Source: Bacteroidia bacterium | Lineage (GTDB): Bacteria > Bacteroidota > Bacteroidia > Palsa-965 | NCBI GenBank assembly: GCA_025454955.1 | Contig: JALONL010000021.1 | Coordinates: 23,749-87,748 of the forward strand | Direction of reading: 5' to 3' | Length of the DNA: 64,000 nt | Shown: positions 33,951 through 42,039 of the stretch, piece by piece | Layout: the number at the start of each line of letters is the position of its first letter | Position numbering within the stretch: the stretch's first letter is position 1 | Position numbers and translations under genes: made by a program | The notes under the pieces: model-generated | What the model saw: only the letters and a program-made list of their open reading frames with translations | Database searches by the model: none | What the model was told of the DNA's origin: nothing

Positions 33951-33982
33951 TCGGCTCCGCTCAGGATGGGCAGGCAAACTCG
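33951..33982. repeat. Hairpin with conserved TCGGCTCCGCTC loop
   Basis: TGCC-A-ATCCT and AGGAT-G-GGCA form an imperfect stem around the loop TCGGCTCCGCTC. The same loop, with different stem sequences, is present at 34192, 34372, 34550, 34634 (on the minus strand) and 53863. Confidence 0.7.
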
Positions 33983-34121
33983 TTTTACATTTTTATAAAA
34001 CGGGATTTACCATTTACCCTTCGCTTTGCTCAGGAAAATAAACCTTGTTACACACACAAAACAAGGTTAACCAAAAACACTTCCCTAACCAGAAAAGGGA
34101 AACACACTTATTTATTGAGAA

Positions 34122-34655
34122 ACAACCTTACGGGGTTGTATTTACTTCGGGAAAAACGAACCTTACGGGGTTCGAAATTCTTACCGCAACCGTCCCGAGC
34201 GGAGCCGAGGGACGAGCTGCATTTTTACACACTCTATCGCAACCTTACGGGGTTGCATAACTAAGTTTCTCATGCTCTGCCATTGGTAAAAAAACCAAAA
34301 CATCAGAGAGTCTTTTGTAAATCACTTTAATATCAAAGAACCTTACGGGGTTCGAAATTCTCACCACAACCGTCCCGAGCGGAGCCGAGGGACGAGCTGC
34401 ATTTTTACACATTCATCGCAACCTTACGGGGCTGCCAAATTTCTTTCTCATGCTCTGCTATTGGTAAACAACCAAAACAGCAGAGAGTTTTCCATAAAAA
34501 CACTTTAATGTCAAAGAACCTTACGGGGTTCGGATTTCTTACTACAACCGTCCCGAGCGGAGCCGAGGGACGGGCTGCATTTTTACACATTCCATCGCAA
34601 CCTTACGGGGTTGCACAATTTCTTTTCAATATCGTCCCGAGCGGAGCCGAGGGAC
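34122..34655. repeat. Three ~180-bp tandem repeats built from small hairpins
   Basis: Copies start at 34158, 34338 and 34516 (periods 180 and 178). The third fades after about 34625. Each copy contains, in order: GAACC-TTACGG-GGTTC; a GTCCC...GGGAC hairpin whose minus-strand loop is TCGGCTCCGCTC; CTGCATTTTTACACA; GCAACC-TTACGG-GGTTGC (GGCTGC in copy 2); and a CTCATGCTCTGC...AACCAAAACA block. An extra TTACGG hairpin precedes copy 1 (34122-34139) and an extra GTCCC...GGGAC hairpin follows copy 3 (34634-34655). The open frames across it (repeating PSGAEGRAAFLH and QPYGVA peptides) are by-products of the repeat. Confidence 0.88.
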
Positions 34656-34707
34656 AAAAACCTATTCTATATAGAAGCGGCTCATTTACCGCTGAAACTC
34701 TTAATAA

Positions 34708-34749
34708 ACCCGGTTGTTTCAATCCTTTCAGATATTTCCACAACCGGGT
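34708..34749 (-). terminator. Terminator-like hairpin after the small membrane protein
   Basis: A 10-bp stem, ACCCGGTTGT at 34708-34717 with 34740-34749, has a 22-base loop. On the minus strand it follows the stop at 34761 and is followed by TTTATTAAG, so it is a weak terminator. Confidence 0.55.
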
Positions 34750-34760
34750 CCCACACACAC

Positions 34761-34907
34761 TCAGGAAAAAACTAATTGTATAATGCTGTAAAGAATAATA
34801 CCCACACAAGCAAGACCAAAAATGAATCCCATAGTACCAAGTCCGTCCACATGATATTCATGTCCATTGCGCATATTTTCTTTTCGGATAACATCGTGCC
34901 GTTTCAT
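34761..34907 (-). CDS. Small single-pass membrane protein, 48 residues
   Basis: A short reading frame with a basic, polar N-terminus (MKRHDVIRKENMRNGHEYHVD), then a hydrophobic helix (MGFIFGLACVGIILYSIIQL) and the end VFS. Support for it being real: a -7-like element TACGTTTG ends 3 bases before the ATG (34911-34918), the spacing seen in front of uvrC, thiL and the SCO1-like gene; the hydrophobicity pattern is clean; and a terminator-like hairpin follows. It is probably an inner-membrane microprotein. Function is unknown and I recognise no family. The GGGGATGT-type hairpin at 35003-35079 lies about 95 bases upstream on the same strand. Confidence 0.6.
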   Translation of the reverse strand: MKRHDVIRKENMRNGHEYHVDGLGTMGFIFGLACVGIILYSIIQLVFS

Positions 34908-35002
34908 AACCAAACGTATTTAAAAGGTGAATAGTATGTTAAAGTCGTCTTAAACTTTACTTCTGATGAAATAACGCATTTAAGAAAAAAAGATACAGTC
35001 AA

Positions 35003-35079
35003 GAGAAGAAGAAGGCGTGCCTGTTTGTATATGTAACATCCCCACGTACACAGGCAAACGAGCACATCCTTCTTTTCTC
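35003..35079 (-). ncRNA. Structured hairpin with GGGGATGT tip (element a)
   Basis: The 77 bases fold almost end to end into one rod on the minus strand. The helices are a 12-bp GAGAAAAGAAGG-type base stem with one bulge; GTGC/GCAC; GTTTG/CAAAC; TGTGT/ACATA with one G-U pair; and an apical ACGT-GGGG-ATGT. Bases TGTAACATCCCCACGTACAC (plus strand) are identical to element b at 37478. Structure and strand are inferred from the G-U wobble, which is possible only in a minus-strand transcript. Expression is not shown. A DNA hairpin or a repeat element is an alternative. Confidence 0.5.
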
Positions 35080-35534
35080 CGCGTTTCAACGAACGTTCTG
35101 ATAGTATGACGGATCAACTTTGAAAACGTTGGTTGATTTAACGTTTTTTAGTAGAAGAAACATCTTTTTCTTTCACGTCCGCATCACGCAGTATTTAGGT
35201 GAAGTGCTTCCAGTATGTCAGAGAACTTACTCTTTATTTGAAGGCTTCTTTTTGTTTGGTGAAGCTTTCTATACAATAGTACGCGCACATGATATACAAT
35301 GTTGTGGGCTTTCCACATGTGGCCAATGATTTGCTTCAGGCGGAACTTTTTTTGCAATAACTGGCGCTGCGATTTGTCCTGCCTCTTTGCCCGCCCGTCT
35401 GTTTAGAATCGTTCTTCGTCGAAACAGAGTATGTGCAGAATGTGTTGATTTACAGCCGCTTTTCATTGGGCTATGTGATGGTTGAGCTTACTAAAACGAA
35501 TAATGTACACGCACCCCTATATATGTAAAACGAA
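35080..35534. other. Intergenic region without a supportable gene
   Basis: This stretch is AT-rich and has two short open frames: 35120-35329 on plus (69 codons) and 35269-35466 on minus (65 codons, starting MKSGCKSTHSAH). Neither has a signal peptide, domain, promoter box or codon bias that would support it. No tRNA-like or repeat structure was seen. Confidence 0.5.
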
Positions 35535-35568
35535 ACACGCCTGCCCTCGTGTAAACGGGCAGGCGTGT
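35535..35568 (-). terminator. Terminator of the T9SS cargo gene at 35594
   Basis: A perfect 12-bp stem, ACACGCCTGCCC at 35535-35546 with 35557-35568. On the minus strand it is followed by TTCGTTTT. Confidence 0.82.
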
Positions 35569-35593
35569 GGTGGCGTGAGAGTGATTGGATTGT

Positions 35594-37318
35594 TTATTGC
35601 TTTGTAAAACGTGCGGAAGAAACCTGGCCGCTCTCCACAATGCGCAGGGTGTAAATGCCTGCGGGAAGTGTGCTGATGTCTATTGCCGACGAGTTACCCG
35701 CCGCCATCAGCCCGGTATCCACGGTGCGGCCGGTAATGTCTGTTATTGTCCACGAGGCATTCGCAGCTTTTACCTCGTAGTTTACAAACATTACCGCAGT
35801 GGCCGGATTGGGATACAGGCTGATTGAGCGTGCGGGGTTAACAACTTCTGATACTGAATTAGGATTTACAGCGTTGCAGGCACAGGGCGGAATGGGATCA
35901 TACCAGTTGCGGGCACTGTCGGCAAGCGATTGGAGACGTGTCACACTGCTTATGGGTCCGTTGCTGCCGCGGGCGTATAAATAGGCATAGTCGAGGCAAA
36001 GCATTTCGCCGGCTTCAAATGTAAACGGACCAGAGGCTCCCAGACCACGGCGGTCAGACGCAACGTTGTTGTTGGTAACCTCGCTCCACGGCGATTGTGG
36101 CTGCATATTGGTGCCGAAGCCCAGCGGATCGGAGTTGGAGGGGAACATAAAATGGGCCGGTGTTACTCCTCCATAACCATTTCCTCCGTAGGTAAGCGGA
36201 CTTCCATCGCGCCAGATGGAATTCATGTAATTGTAAAACTCCAGCACGTTTGTGGGATTGCCGGTAGGAGAGGGGTTGTTACCATAATACATAAAGCGGT
36301 TTACCCGGCAATACTCTGCAGGTTCATCGGTGCTTCCGTCGTAGTCATTGTCAATACCGTCTCCGTTATCGGCCAGCGGCCCGCGTAAAAACATAATTGC
36401 CTGTGCAGGAGGGTTTGCTCCATAGGTTCCCTGACCGGGTGAGGGGTTTCCGCCATCGTTTGCAGTTCCGTTGTAGCCGTAAAACAATCCACTGGTTACA
36501 TCTGATCCTACGTAATCATCACTAAAACTGCCAATATCCAGGTCGGCCCATTTGGCCACAAATACGTCTGAATAATCTTCCTGCGAACGATTGTAAACAC
36601 GGTAATTCACAAACACAGTGCTGTCGAGCCAGTTGCCCGGACGGCTGAATCCATACACGGTCATGTGTATTTCGGCTTTCATTTTCTGTCCGCCGCTTTC
36701 GGTGTGTACATCACGGTCGTCGTTGTAGATGGCGAAAATCATCTGATCGCCTTTTATGCAGGGGTACTCGCCCAACAACGGCTCGTACAGGCCATTTGCA
36801 TTCAAATCAATGTACGGAGCAAGCACGGCGGCCTGGCCCTGATTGGAATCGCCATTGCCCGGCCAGGTAGTAATTACTGCCGGAACCGAATAATTCGGAT
36901 ACAGCGAAGGATTGGCATACCAGTTTACAAAACTGTCGATCTGCGATTTGTTTATTTTCCACACCTGTGCCCAGGTGTTATCAAAAGTGGTGTTGTAAGC
37001 AGATGCGTTTGAAACGGGGCCGCCAAAAAAGTCATTTCCTATTTGAGAGTATGTTTGCGCACCCATGTGCAATACCCCGGATGAATCATAGCCGCCAATC
37101 CAAAGCGCGTCGGCATAAATAGTGCCTTTGCCCGAACCGGCAGGTACTTCAAACTGAGAGTTGTAAGTGGTGTAATTTGTAAAAAGCGCGCCGTTTGAAT
37201 TAACTCCGGCATGTGCCTGGTTAATATCAAGCACAGAATAACCCAGTACCGATTGCGCGGAAAGAATTTGAAACACTGCTGCAACCGCTGCGATGCTGAA
37301 GAGTAGTTTTTTATTCAT
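35594..37318 (-). CDS. Large secreted T9SS-cargo protein of unknown function
   Basis: A 574-residue protein with a signal peptide (MNKKLLFSIAAVAAVFQILSAQ). The long body is rich in Asn, Gly, Tyr and Trp and has several acidic, possibly Ca2+-binding turns (DLNANGLYEPLLGEYP, NGDGIDNDYDGSTDEP). A type A T9SS sorting domain closes it (SLYPNPATAVMFVNYEV ... DITGRTVDTG ... LPAGIYTLRIVESGQ). The body resembles a common but uncharacterised Bacteroidota secreted family; I cannot assign an activity. It lies between the LytTR system 2 genes and the small membrane protein. Structured element b is 132 bases upstream of its ATG on the same strand, and a good terminator follows. Confidence 0.82.
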   Translation of the reverse strand: MNKKLLFSIAAVAAVFQILSAQSVLGYSVLDINQAHAGVNSNGALFTNYTTYNSQFEVPAGSGKGTIYADALWIGGYDSSGVLHMGAQTYSQIGNDFFGGPVSNASAYNTTFDNTWAQVWKINKSQIDSFVNWYANPSLYPNYSVPAVITTWPGNGDSNQGQAAVLAPYIDLNANGLYEPLLGEYPCIKGDQMIFAIYNDDRDVHTESGGQKMKAEIHMTVYGFSRPGNWLDSTVFVNYRVYNRSQEDYSDVFVAKWADLDIGSFSDDYVGSDVTSGLFYGYNGTANDGGNPSPGQGTYGANPPAQAIMFLRGPLADNGDGIDNDYDGSTDEPAEYCRVNRFMYYGNNPSPTGNPTNVLEFYNYMNSIWRDGSPLTYGGNGYGGVTPAHFMFPSNSDPLGFGTNMQPQSPWSEVTNNNVASDRRGLGASGPFTFEAGEMLCLDYAYLYARGSNGPISSVTRLQSLADSARNWYDPIPPCACNAVNPNSVSEVVNPARSISLYPNPATAVMFVNYEVKAANASWTITDITGRTVDTGLMAAGNSSAIDISTLPAGIYTLRIVESGQVSSARFTKQ

Positions 37319-37736
37319 GTGAATACGATTTTGTACGGCTTATTCCGAAAACAGAACAGCAGTGGTGAGTATGAATAAAGACGAGGGATGCGCCGGGGAC
37401 TTGAATCTTTTACAATCCGGGGGATCGGACTTGTGCTGCTGAAAACCGGAAAGAGCGGGGGAACAGCAGACAGCCGATGTAACATCCCCACGTACACCGA
37501 TCATCAGGCCACTCCCCGGACATTGCTGTCCTGCTCTTTGTCTTCAATCTTTTCAAATACTCCGGACTTTCCCGGAGATTACATTGCAATTATACATACA
37601 TCATTCATTGCAGTATATATCAGTTTGATATGTGGCGGGAGTGAGGACGTAAATGGAAAAAACAAACGGCAAAACTGGTGGTAGCCGGGTTTAAATTTAT
37701 GCCCAAAGGCGGCTGGCAGTGATGAGCGGCAGCCAA
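37319..37736. other. Intergenic region carrying structured element b
   Basis: No coding frame is supportable. It holds element b (37450-37539) and a small adjacent hairpin CTCCGG-ACTTTC-CCGGAG at 37560-37577. The 130 bases between element b and the downstream ATG show no clear -7 box, so a leader RNA starting upstream of the element is possible. Confidence 0.5.
37450..37539 (-). ncRNA. Structured hairpin with GGGGATGT tip (element b)
   Basis: On the minus strand: AAAGAGC (37539-37533) pairs with GCTCTTT (37456-37450), GACAGC (37530-37525) with GCTGTC (37474-37469), and CGGTGT (37499-37494) with ACATCG (37480-37475). The apical hairpin is ACGT-GGGG-ATGT. A 25-base internal loop lies on the 5' side. 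The stem next to the tip differs from element a by compensating changes (CG plus GC against UA) while keeping the G-U pair. This suggests selection on structure. Confidence 0.5.
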
Positions 37737-37770
37737 TAAGAAAGCGCACCGGGCAGGGTGCGCTTTCTTA
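37737..37770 (-). terminator. Terminator-like hairpin after the LytTR regulator (system 2)
   Basis: A perfect 14-bp stem, TAAGAAAGCGCACC at 37737-37750 with 37757-37770 around GGGCAG, lies 19 bases beyond the regulator stop. Confidence 0.75.
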
Positions 37771-37789
37771 TAATTGAAAAAGTATCGGT

Positions 37790-38539
37790 TTATATTTTGT
37801 TCAGCCGCTGCAGGAAGGCTTCTTTTTTGCGGCGCGAAATTTCAATCTGCGAACCGTCTGTCATTACCGCATAGCCGCCATCGGTTTTGAGGTAACGCAC
37901 TACGTGGTTGATGTTGATGAGGTGGTGATGGTGTACGCGGATGAAATCGTTTTCGGGCAGCAGGTCTTCATAGTGTTTGAGGCTGGCCGATACCAGGAGT
38001 TTCTTTTTGTTTTCGAGGAAAAAGCTGGTGTAGCTGCCATCGGCCTCGCAGCGGATAATGTCTTTTACGTTTACAATTTCGTAGGCATTTCCGGTGGGCA
38101 GAGTAATTTTTGTGTACTGCTCAGAGGGCATACGGAAATTCTGGAGCAGGAATTTGAGGTTTTCGAGGTTGTCGTTGCCGCTCTGTTTTTTTACAATTTT
38201 ATCTACCGCAGCCTTTAATTCGTCGCCATCAATAGGTTTGAGCAGGTAGTCGATGGCGCTGTATTTAATGGCGCGCAGGGCGTGCTGGTCGGAGGCGGTG
38301 GTAAAAATTATTTCGAACCCGGCCTGCGGAAGTTGTTCGAGCAGGTCGAATCCGCTGCCGTCGGCCATTTCGATATCGAGAAACACTAATTTAGGATTGA
38401 TCTTTCTGATCAGTTCCACGCCCGAGGCCACAGAATCGGCTGTGCCTGCTACCTGAACATCGGGGCAATTTGTTTTTACCAGTGTTTCCAGTACTTCACG
38501 GCTCTTGGTTTCGTCTTCTACAATAACGGCAGTAATCAT
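37790..38539 (-). CDS. LytTR-family response regulator (system 2)
   Basis: A 249-residue response regulator of the same type as the one at 20271. The receiver domain has VIVEDETKSREVL, the phospho-acceptor Asp in LVFLDIEMADGSGFDLL and the Lys in LLKPIDGDELK. The LytTR domain reads KITLPTGNAYEIV, IIRCEADGSYTSFF and FIRVHHHHLININHVVRYLKTDGGY. The HHHH cluster replaces the CHKSY of system 1 in the DNA-contact region, so the two probably bind different sites. It is co-directional with its kinase (43-base gap). Confidence 0.92.
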   Translation of the reverse strand: MITAVIVEDETKSREVLETLVKTNCPDVQVAGTADSVASGVELIRKINPKLVFLDIEMADGSGFDLLEQLPQAGFEIIFTTASDQHALRAIKYSAIDYLLKPIDGDELKAAVDKIVKKQSGNDNLENLKFLLQNFRMPSEQYTKITLPTGNAYEIVNVKDIIRCEADGSYTSFFLENKKKLLVSASLKHYEDLLPENDFIRVHHHHLININHVVRYLKTDGGYAVMTDGSQIEISRRKKEAFLQRLNKI

Positions 38540-38582
38540 AATGAGTCGGTTGATGTGAATTTAAGTTTCGTGCGGGCGCAAA

Positions 38583-41528
38583 TTAGGAAACAGGTATGAA
38601 TATATCAACACGCGTTCCCGAAGGTTCTCCCGATTCGTCATATAAGTCGGTAATAGACATGCTCAGGTTGCTTCCGTTGAGGCGGTTTATGAGTTCGAGC
38701 CTGTCGTTGGTAATTTTCATGCCCAGCGATTTATGGTCTTTTTGTTTCGAAAGCTGCCTGATGGAGCGCGAACGCTCGCGGCCAATGCCATTGTCCACAA
38801 TGCTGCATACCATAGTGTTTTCCTGAAGCCTGAAACTGATGAGCAGGGTGCCGTTGTCGCCGCGGGGCATGAGTCCGTGGAGAATGGCATTTTCGATATA
38901 CGGCTGCAGCAGCATGGGCGGTATTTCGATGTAGTCGATGTCTATATCATCCGAAATGTCCACCTCCCAGGTAAAGCGGTTTTCGAAGCGCAGTGCTTCG
39001 AGATCGAGGTAAAGCTGCAGGTATTCGAGTTCTTCGCGCACCGTGAGGGCCGATTTCTCGGAGTTGTAGAGGATAATGCGGATGAGGCGGGCAAATTTGT
39101 TGAGGTACTTGCCGGCATCGGCCGATTTGTTGTTGAGGATAAAATGCTGAATGGAGTTGAGCGAGTTGAATACAAAGTGCGGGTTCATTTGCGCGCGCAG
39201 GGCCTTGAGCTCATTGCGCGACATAGCCACATGCGTTTCGGCTTCAAGTCTTTCGCGGCGTTTAATTTGCCTGATGCGCAACAGCACCACCGCAAGTATA
39301 AGCAACAGCGCCGCCGCCACAATAAGCAGCTGAAACCAGGTGCGCTGCCAGATGGGCGTTTGAATGATAAAACTGAATTCGGCCGGTTGGGGCGACCACA
39401 AACCTTCGTTGTTGCTGCTTATTACCTTAAACTTATACTTGCCCGGCGGCAGGTTGGCATAAGTAGCCGCATTATCGGCCGATGCCGGCGACCAGGCTTT
39501 GTCGAATCCTTCCAGCTGATAGCGGTAACGCACTTTGCCCGGCTGTGTTAAGCATATACCCACAAACTCAAACGAAAGGTTGTTGTCGGAGTATGGCAGC
39601 TCCACATTGTTCTGCAAAGCGGTGTCCTGATAAAAAAGACGGATGCCGGTAATGTTGGTTTTGGTATATGCCGGGTTCATGCGCTGCCGCGCAGGGTCGT
39701 AGCGGATAAGCCCGTTTACCGTACCAAACCACATAATGCCCTCACGATCCAGCAAAGCACCGTTCGAGTTGCATTCCACACCCATAAAGCCTTCTTCCTT
39801 ACCCAGTGTGGTAATTTGCTTGCTCCCGTTGCGGCGGTATGTTTCCAGATCGAAACGGTTAAGGCCCTGATTGGTGCCAATCCATAAATACCGCTGCTCT
39901 TTGTCGAGAAGCATGGCATACACCAGGTCGGAGTTCATGCCGTCTAATTCCGAAATCTTATCGCTCTGTTTTCCATCCCAGATAAACACACCGTCGAGCG
40001 TGCCAAAAAACATACGGCCGGTTTTATCCTGACAAATCGAAAAATAAGATTCGGTTTTTAGTCCGGTTAACGCTGTGGCATCGGTAAACTTATTCCCGTC
40101 AAACACATACAACCCGCCGAGATAAGTGCCTACCCAAATTTTACCGTCGGTGGCTTCGGAGAGAAACCATACGTTGAATGCCTTCTTGTTGTCGGGCGGA
40201 ATTTCGAAGGGTGTAAATTTTTCGTTTTCGAAAAGCGTAATTCCCTGCCCGCCGCCAATCCACAGCCTCCCGCGCGAATCGGTCATGAGTGTATTTACCG
40301 TATCGCTTTCGAGACCGTTTGAAGTATTGTAATTTTTGAAACGTCCGTTCTGCCATCGGGCAAGTCCGTTTCCGGTGCCAATCCAAACCGAGCCATCGGG
40401 AGTTACTTCCACATCGTTGGTGCGGTTGGAGGGCAGTCCGTCTTTTACGGTGTAGTTTACAAACCGGCCTGCATCATCCATTTTAAACACACCGCCGGTT
40501 TCGGAACAGGCCCAGATGTGCCCGGTTTTATCTTCGGCCACGCCAAAAATGAAATAATTGGTAAGGCCGTCGTGAATGCCGTAACTCATAAACGCATCGC
40601 CGCGGTAGCGATACATTCCGGCATGAGTGCCTAACCATAAACTGCCTTCGTAGTCCTGATAAATACAATCAATTTTTTCGGCGTTAATATTGCGGGCCAC
40701 TGTAATGCGCCTGAATGTTTTTCCATTCCATGCAAAAAGGCCGTTTCCGGCGCCAATCCAGGTGGTGTTTTCGTAATCGGTAAAGAGGGCATTCACATCG
40801 GGCATTTCCACGCTCGAAGGTGGCAGCAGCAGCCTGAAACGCCCCTGCTCAAAAACAAACAATCCATCGGAAGTGCCTGCCAGCAAAGTGCCGTTTGCAT
40901 CGTGCGCAATGGCTTTTACATCGTCGTTAAAAAGCGCAGGCATGGGGAAATGCGTAAACTGCCCGTCGCTGTATTTGTATATTCCGTTGCGTGTGCCAAT
41001 CCAAAGCACCGATGTGTTTTTCTGTTCATACAGGCACAATATTTCCTGCTTCCCCGGGCCCTGCGAACTAAGCGAAATGAAATTGATTCCGTTGTAAAGC
41101 GTAAGCCCGTTTTCGGTGCCAAACCAAAGCGCGCCCGTGGTAGTTTGCAGCAAACAGTTTACATGATTGCCTGCAAGACCGTTTGAAGCATTGAAGTTTT
41201 CGAACTTTCCATTTTGAAGCCTGCTGGCTCCGGCAATGGTGCCTACCCAGAGGTTTTTCTGCTTGTCTTCGGTAATGCCCGTTACCCAGTGGTTGGGCAA
41301 TCCGTTGCGTGGCGAAAAATTGGAAAACGTGCGCCCGTCAAACCGGCTCAACCCGCCATAACCGCCCGACCAGAGATACCCTCTGCTATCCTGAAAAATA
41401 GTGTAAACCTGCACAAACGCCAGCCCGTCATCAACCGAATAATTTCTGAAATGCCTCGTTTGCGCAAACACCGGCATTGCCGTGCAGCAGCAAAGCCATA
41501 GCAATAACAATCTGAGGCATTGAAACAC
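38583..41528 (-). CDS. Two-component-propeller sensor histidine kinase, LytS type (system 2)
   Basis: A 981-residue sensor kinase. A signal peptide (LRLLLLWLCCCTAMPVFAQ) is followed by about a dozen propeller blades with the repeating pattern DSRGYLWSGGYGGLSRFDG / NLWVGTIAGASRLQNG, then a Y_Y_Y domain (LEGFDKAWSPAS), a transmembrane helix (LLIVAAALLLILAVVLL) and a His_kinase domain. That domain has the H-box RAQMNPHFVFNSLNSIQHF, the N-box ENAILHGLMP and the G-box VDNGIGRERSRSI. The GTG at 41528 was chosen because a -7-like box TATCTTTAA lies at 41554-41562 and the resulting signal peptide is compact. An in-frame ATG at 41585 would add 19 residues ahead of that box. Confidence 0.88.
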   Translation of the reverse strand: MFQCLRLLLLWLCCCTAMPVFAQTRHFRNYSVDDGLAFVQVYTIFQDSRGYLWSGGYGGLSRFDGRTFSNFSPRNGLPNHWVTGITEDKQKNLWVGTIAGASRLQNGKFENFNASNGLAGNHVNCLLQTTTGALWFGTENGLTLYNGINFISLSSQGPGKQEILCLYEQKNTSVLWIGTRNGIYKYSDGQFTHFPMPALFNDDVKAIAHDANGTLLAGTSDGLFVFEQGRFRLLLPPSSVEMPDVNALFTDYENTTWIGAGNGLFAWNGKTFRRITVARNINAEKIDCIYQDYEGSLWLGTHAGMYRYRGDAFMSYGIHDGLTNYFIFGVAEDKTGHIWACSETGGVFKMDDAGRFVNYTVKDGLPSNRTNDVEVTPDGSVWIGTGNGLARWQNGRFKNYNTSNGLESDTVNTLMTDSRGRLWIGGGQGITLFENEKFTPFEIPPDNKKAFNVWFLSEATDGKIWVGTYLGGLYVFDGNKFTDATALTGLKTESYFSICQDKTGRMFFGTLDGVFIWDGKQSDKISELDGMNSDLVYAMLLDKEQRYLWIGTNQGLNRFDLETYRRNGSKQITTLGKEEGFMGVECNSNGALLDREGIMWFGTVNGLIRYDPARQRMNPAYTKTNITGIRLFYQDTALQNNVELPYSDNNLSFEFVGICLTQPGKVRYRYQLEGFDKAWSPASADNAATYANLPPGKYKFKVISSNNEGLWSPQPAEFSFIIQTPIWQRTWFQLLIVAAALLLILAVVLLRIRQIKRRERLEAETHVAMSRNELKALRAQMNPHFVFNSLNSIQHFILNNKSADAGKYLNKFARLIRIILYNSEKSALTVREELEYLQLYLDLEALRFENRFTWEVDISDDIDIDYIEIPPMLLQPYIENAILHGLMPRGDNGTLLISFRLQENTMVCSIVDNGIGRERSRSIRQLSKQKDHKSLGMKITNDRLELINRLNGSNLSMSITDLYDESGEPSGTRVDIFIPVS

Positions 41529-41553
41529 CGTGATAAAGCGTGGTTGTTGAGGG

Positions 41554-41562
41554 TTAAAGATA
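41554..41562 (-). promoter_or_regulatory. Promoter -7-like element of the system 2 kinase
   Basis: The minus strand reads TATCTTTAA, 25 bases before the proposed GTG start. It lies downstream of the hairpins at 41624-41732. Confidence 0.5.
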
Positions 41563-41623
41563 ACGTTTATAGGCCTCAGAAGCATGGCCGCCGACCTGAT
41601 GAAAAATTGAAATTACGGCAAAA

Positions 41624-41666
41624 AACAATTGACAGGCGCACATCCCCATGTAACCTGTCAATTGTT
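41624..41666 (-). ncRNA. Hairpin with GGGGATGT tip and T tract (element c1)
   Basis: A perfect 13-bp stem, AACAATTGACAGG at 41624-41636 with 41654-41666, encloses ACAT-GGGG-ATGT (minus strand), so the tip pairs too. On the minus strand the stem ends in six T residues, as in a Rho-independent terminator. It shares GGGGATGTGCGCC with element c2. Confidence 0.55.
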
Positions 41667-41694
41667 ATTCTGACCTAACCAAGTTTGCTTCGAC

Positions 41695-41732
41695 CCGGAG
41701 CCCGGCGCACATCCCCGTTTACCAGACTCCGG
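41695..41732 (-). ncRNA. Hairpin with GGGGATGT loop (element c2)
   Basis: CCGGAG at 41695-41700 pairs with CTCCGG at 41727-41732 around a 26-base loop that on the minus strand contains GGGGATGTGCGCC, as in c1. The inner tip helix is degenerate (AAAC instead of ACRT). It lies 28 bases upstream of c1. Confidence 0.45.
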
Positions 41733-42039
41733 ATCTCGGCTTGTTGATCAATACAATGCAAACCTACAGCCGGGAGAAGTGGGTTACAAATCAAATTTTG
41801 GCCAAAATATACAGGTCTGCGCATGGATAAATACAATTAATATATTGAAAATCAATATTCTATGAAACAATATTATTTATATGTCCAGATGTATAATTAT
41901 CACCAGTGGTAATATACATGTCAAGCCGGTATTTTTCACCATATTTGTAAAGGAAGGAATCAATACTGCTAAATTTAAATATTGATTTCATTGAATTTTC
42001 GGGAAATACCTCCGGTTCATCGGCCAAAAATAAAATAAC
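41733..42039. other. AT-rich divergent region, no gene seen
   Basis: Between the hairpins upstream of the system 2 kinase and the plus-strand gene at 42040. It is AT-rich with no coding frame. A weak -7-like CATATTTGT lies near 41940, about 95 bases before the next ATG. Confidence 0.45.

Noticed and set aside
34158..34180. tRNA T-loop-like GGTTCGAAATTC
   Set aside because: It is part of the repeating GAACC-TTACGG-GGTTC hairpin; no acceptor stem or anticodon arm is present, and no tRNA was found anywhere in the window.
34122..34655. Possible CRISPR array
   Set aside because: Units of ~180 bp without short constant repeats and unique spacers, and no cas genes in the window.
34045..34783. Two open frames (34045-34260 and 34508-34783) with shared PSGAEGRAAFLH and QPYGVA peptides
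   Set aside because: They are translations of the 180-bp tandem repeat and its hairpins; the shared peptides follow from repeat identity, and there is no promoter, domain or codon bias.
35120..35466. Short frames on both strands (69 and 65 codons)
   Set aside because: No domain, signal, promoter box or coding bias; they overlap each other in an AT-rich gap.
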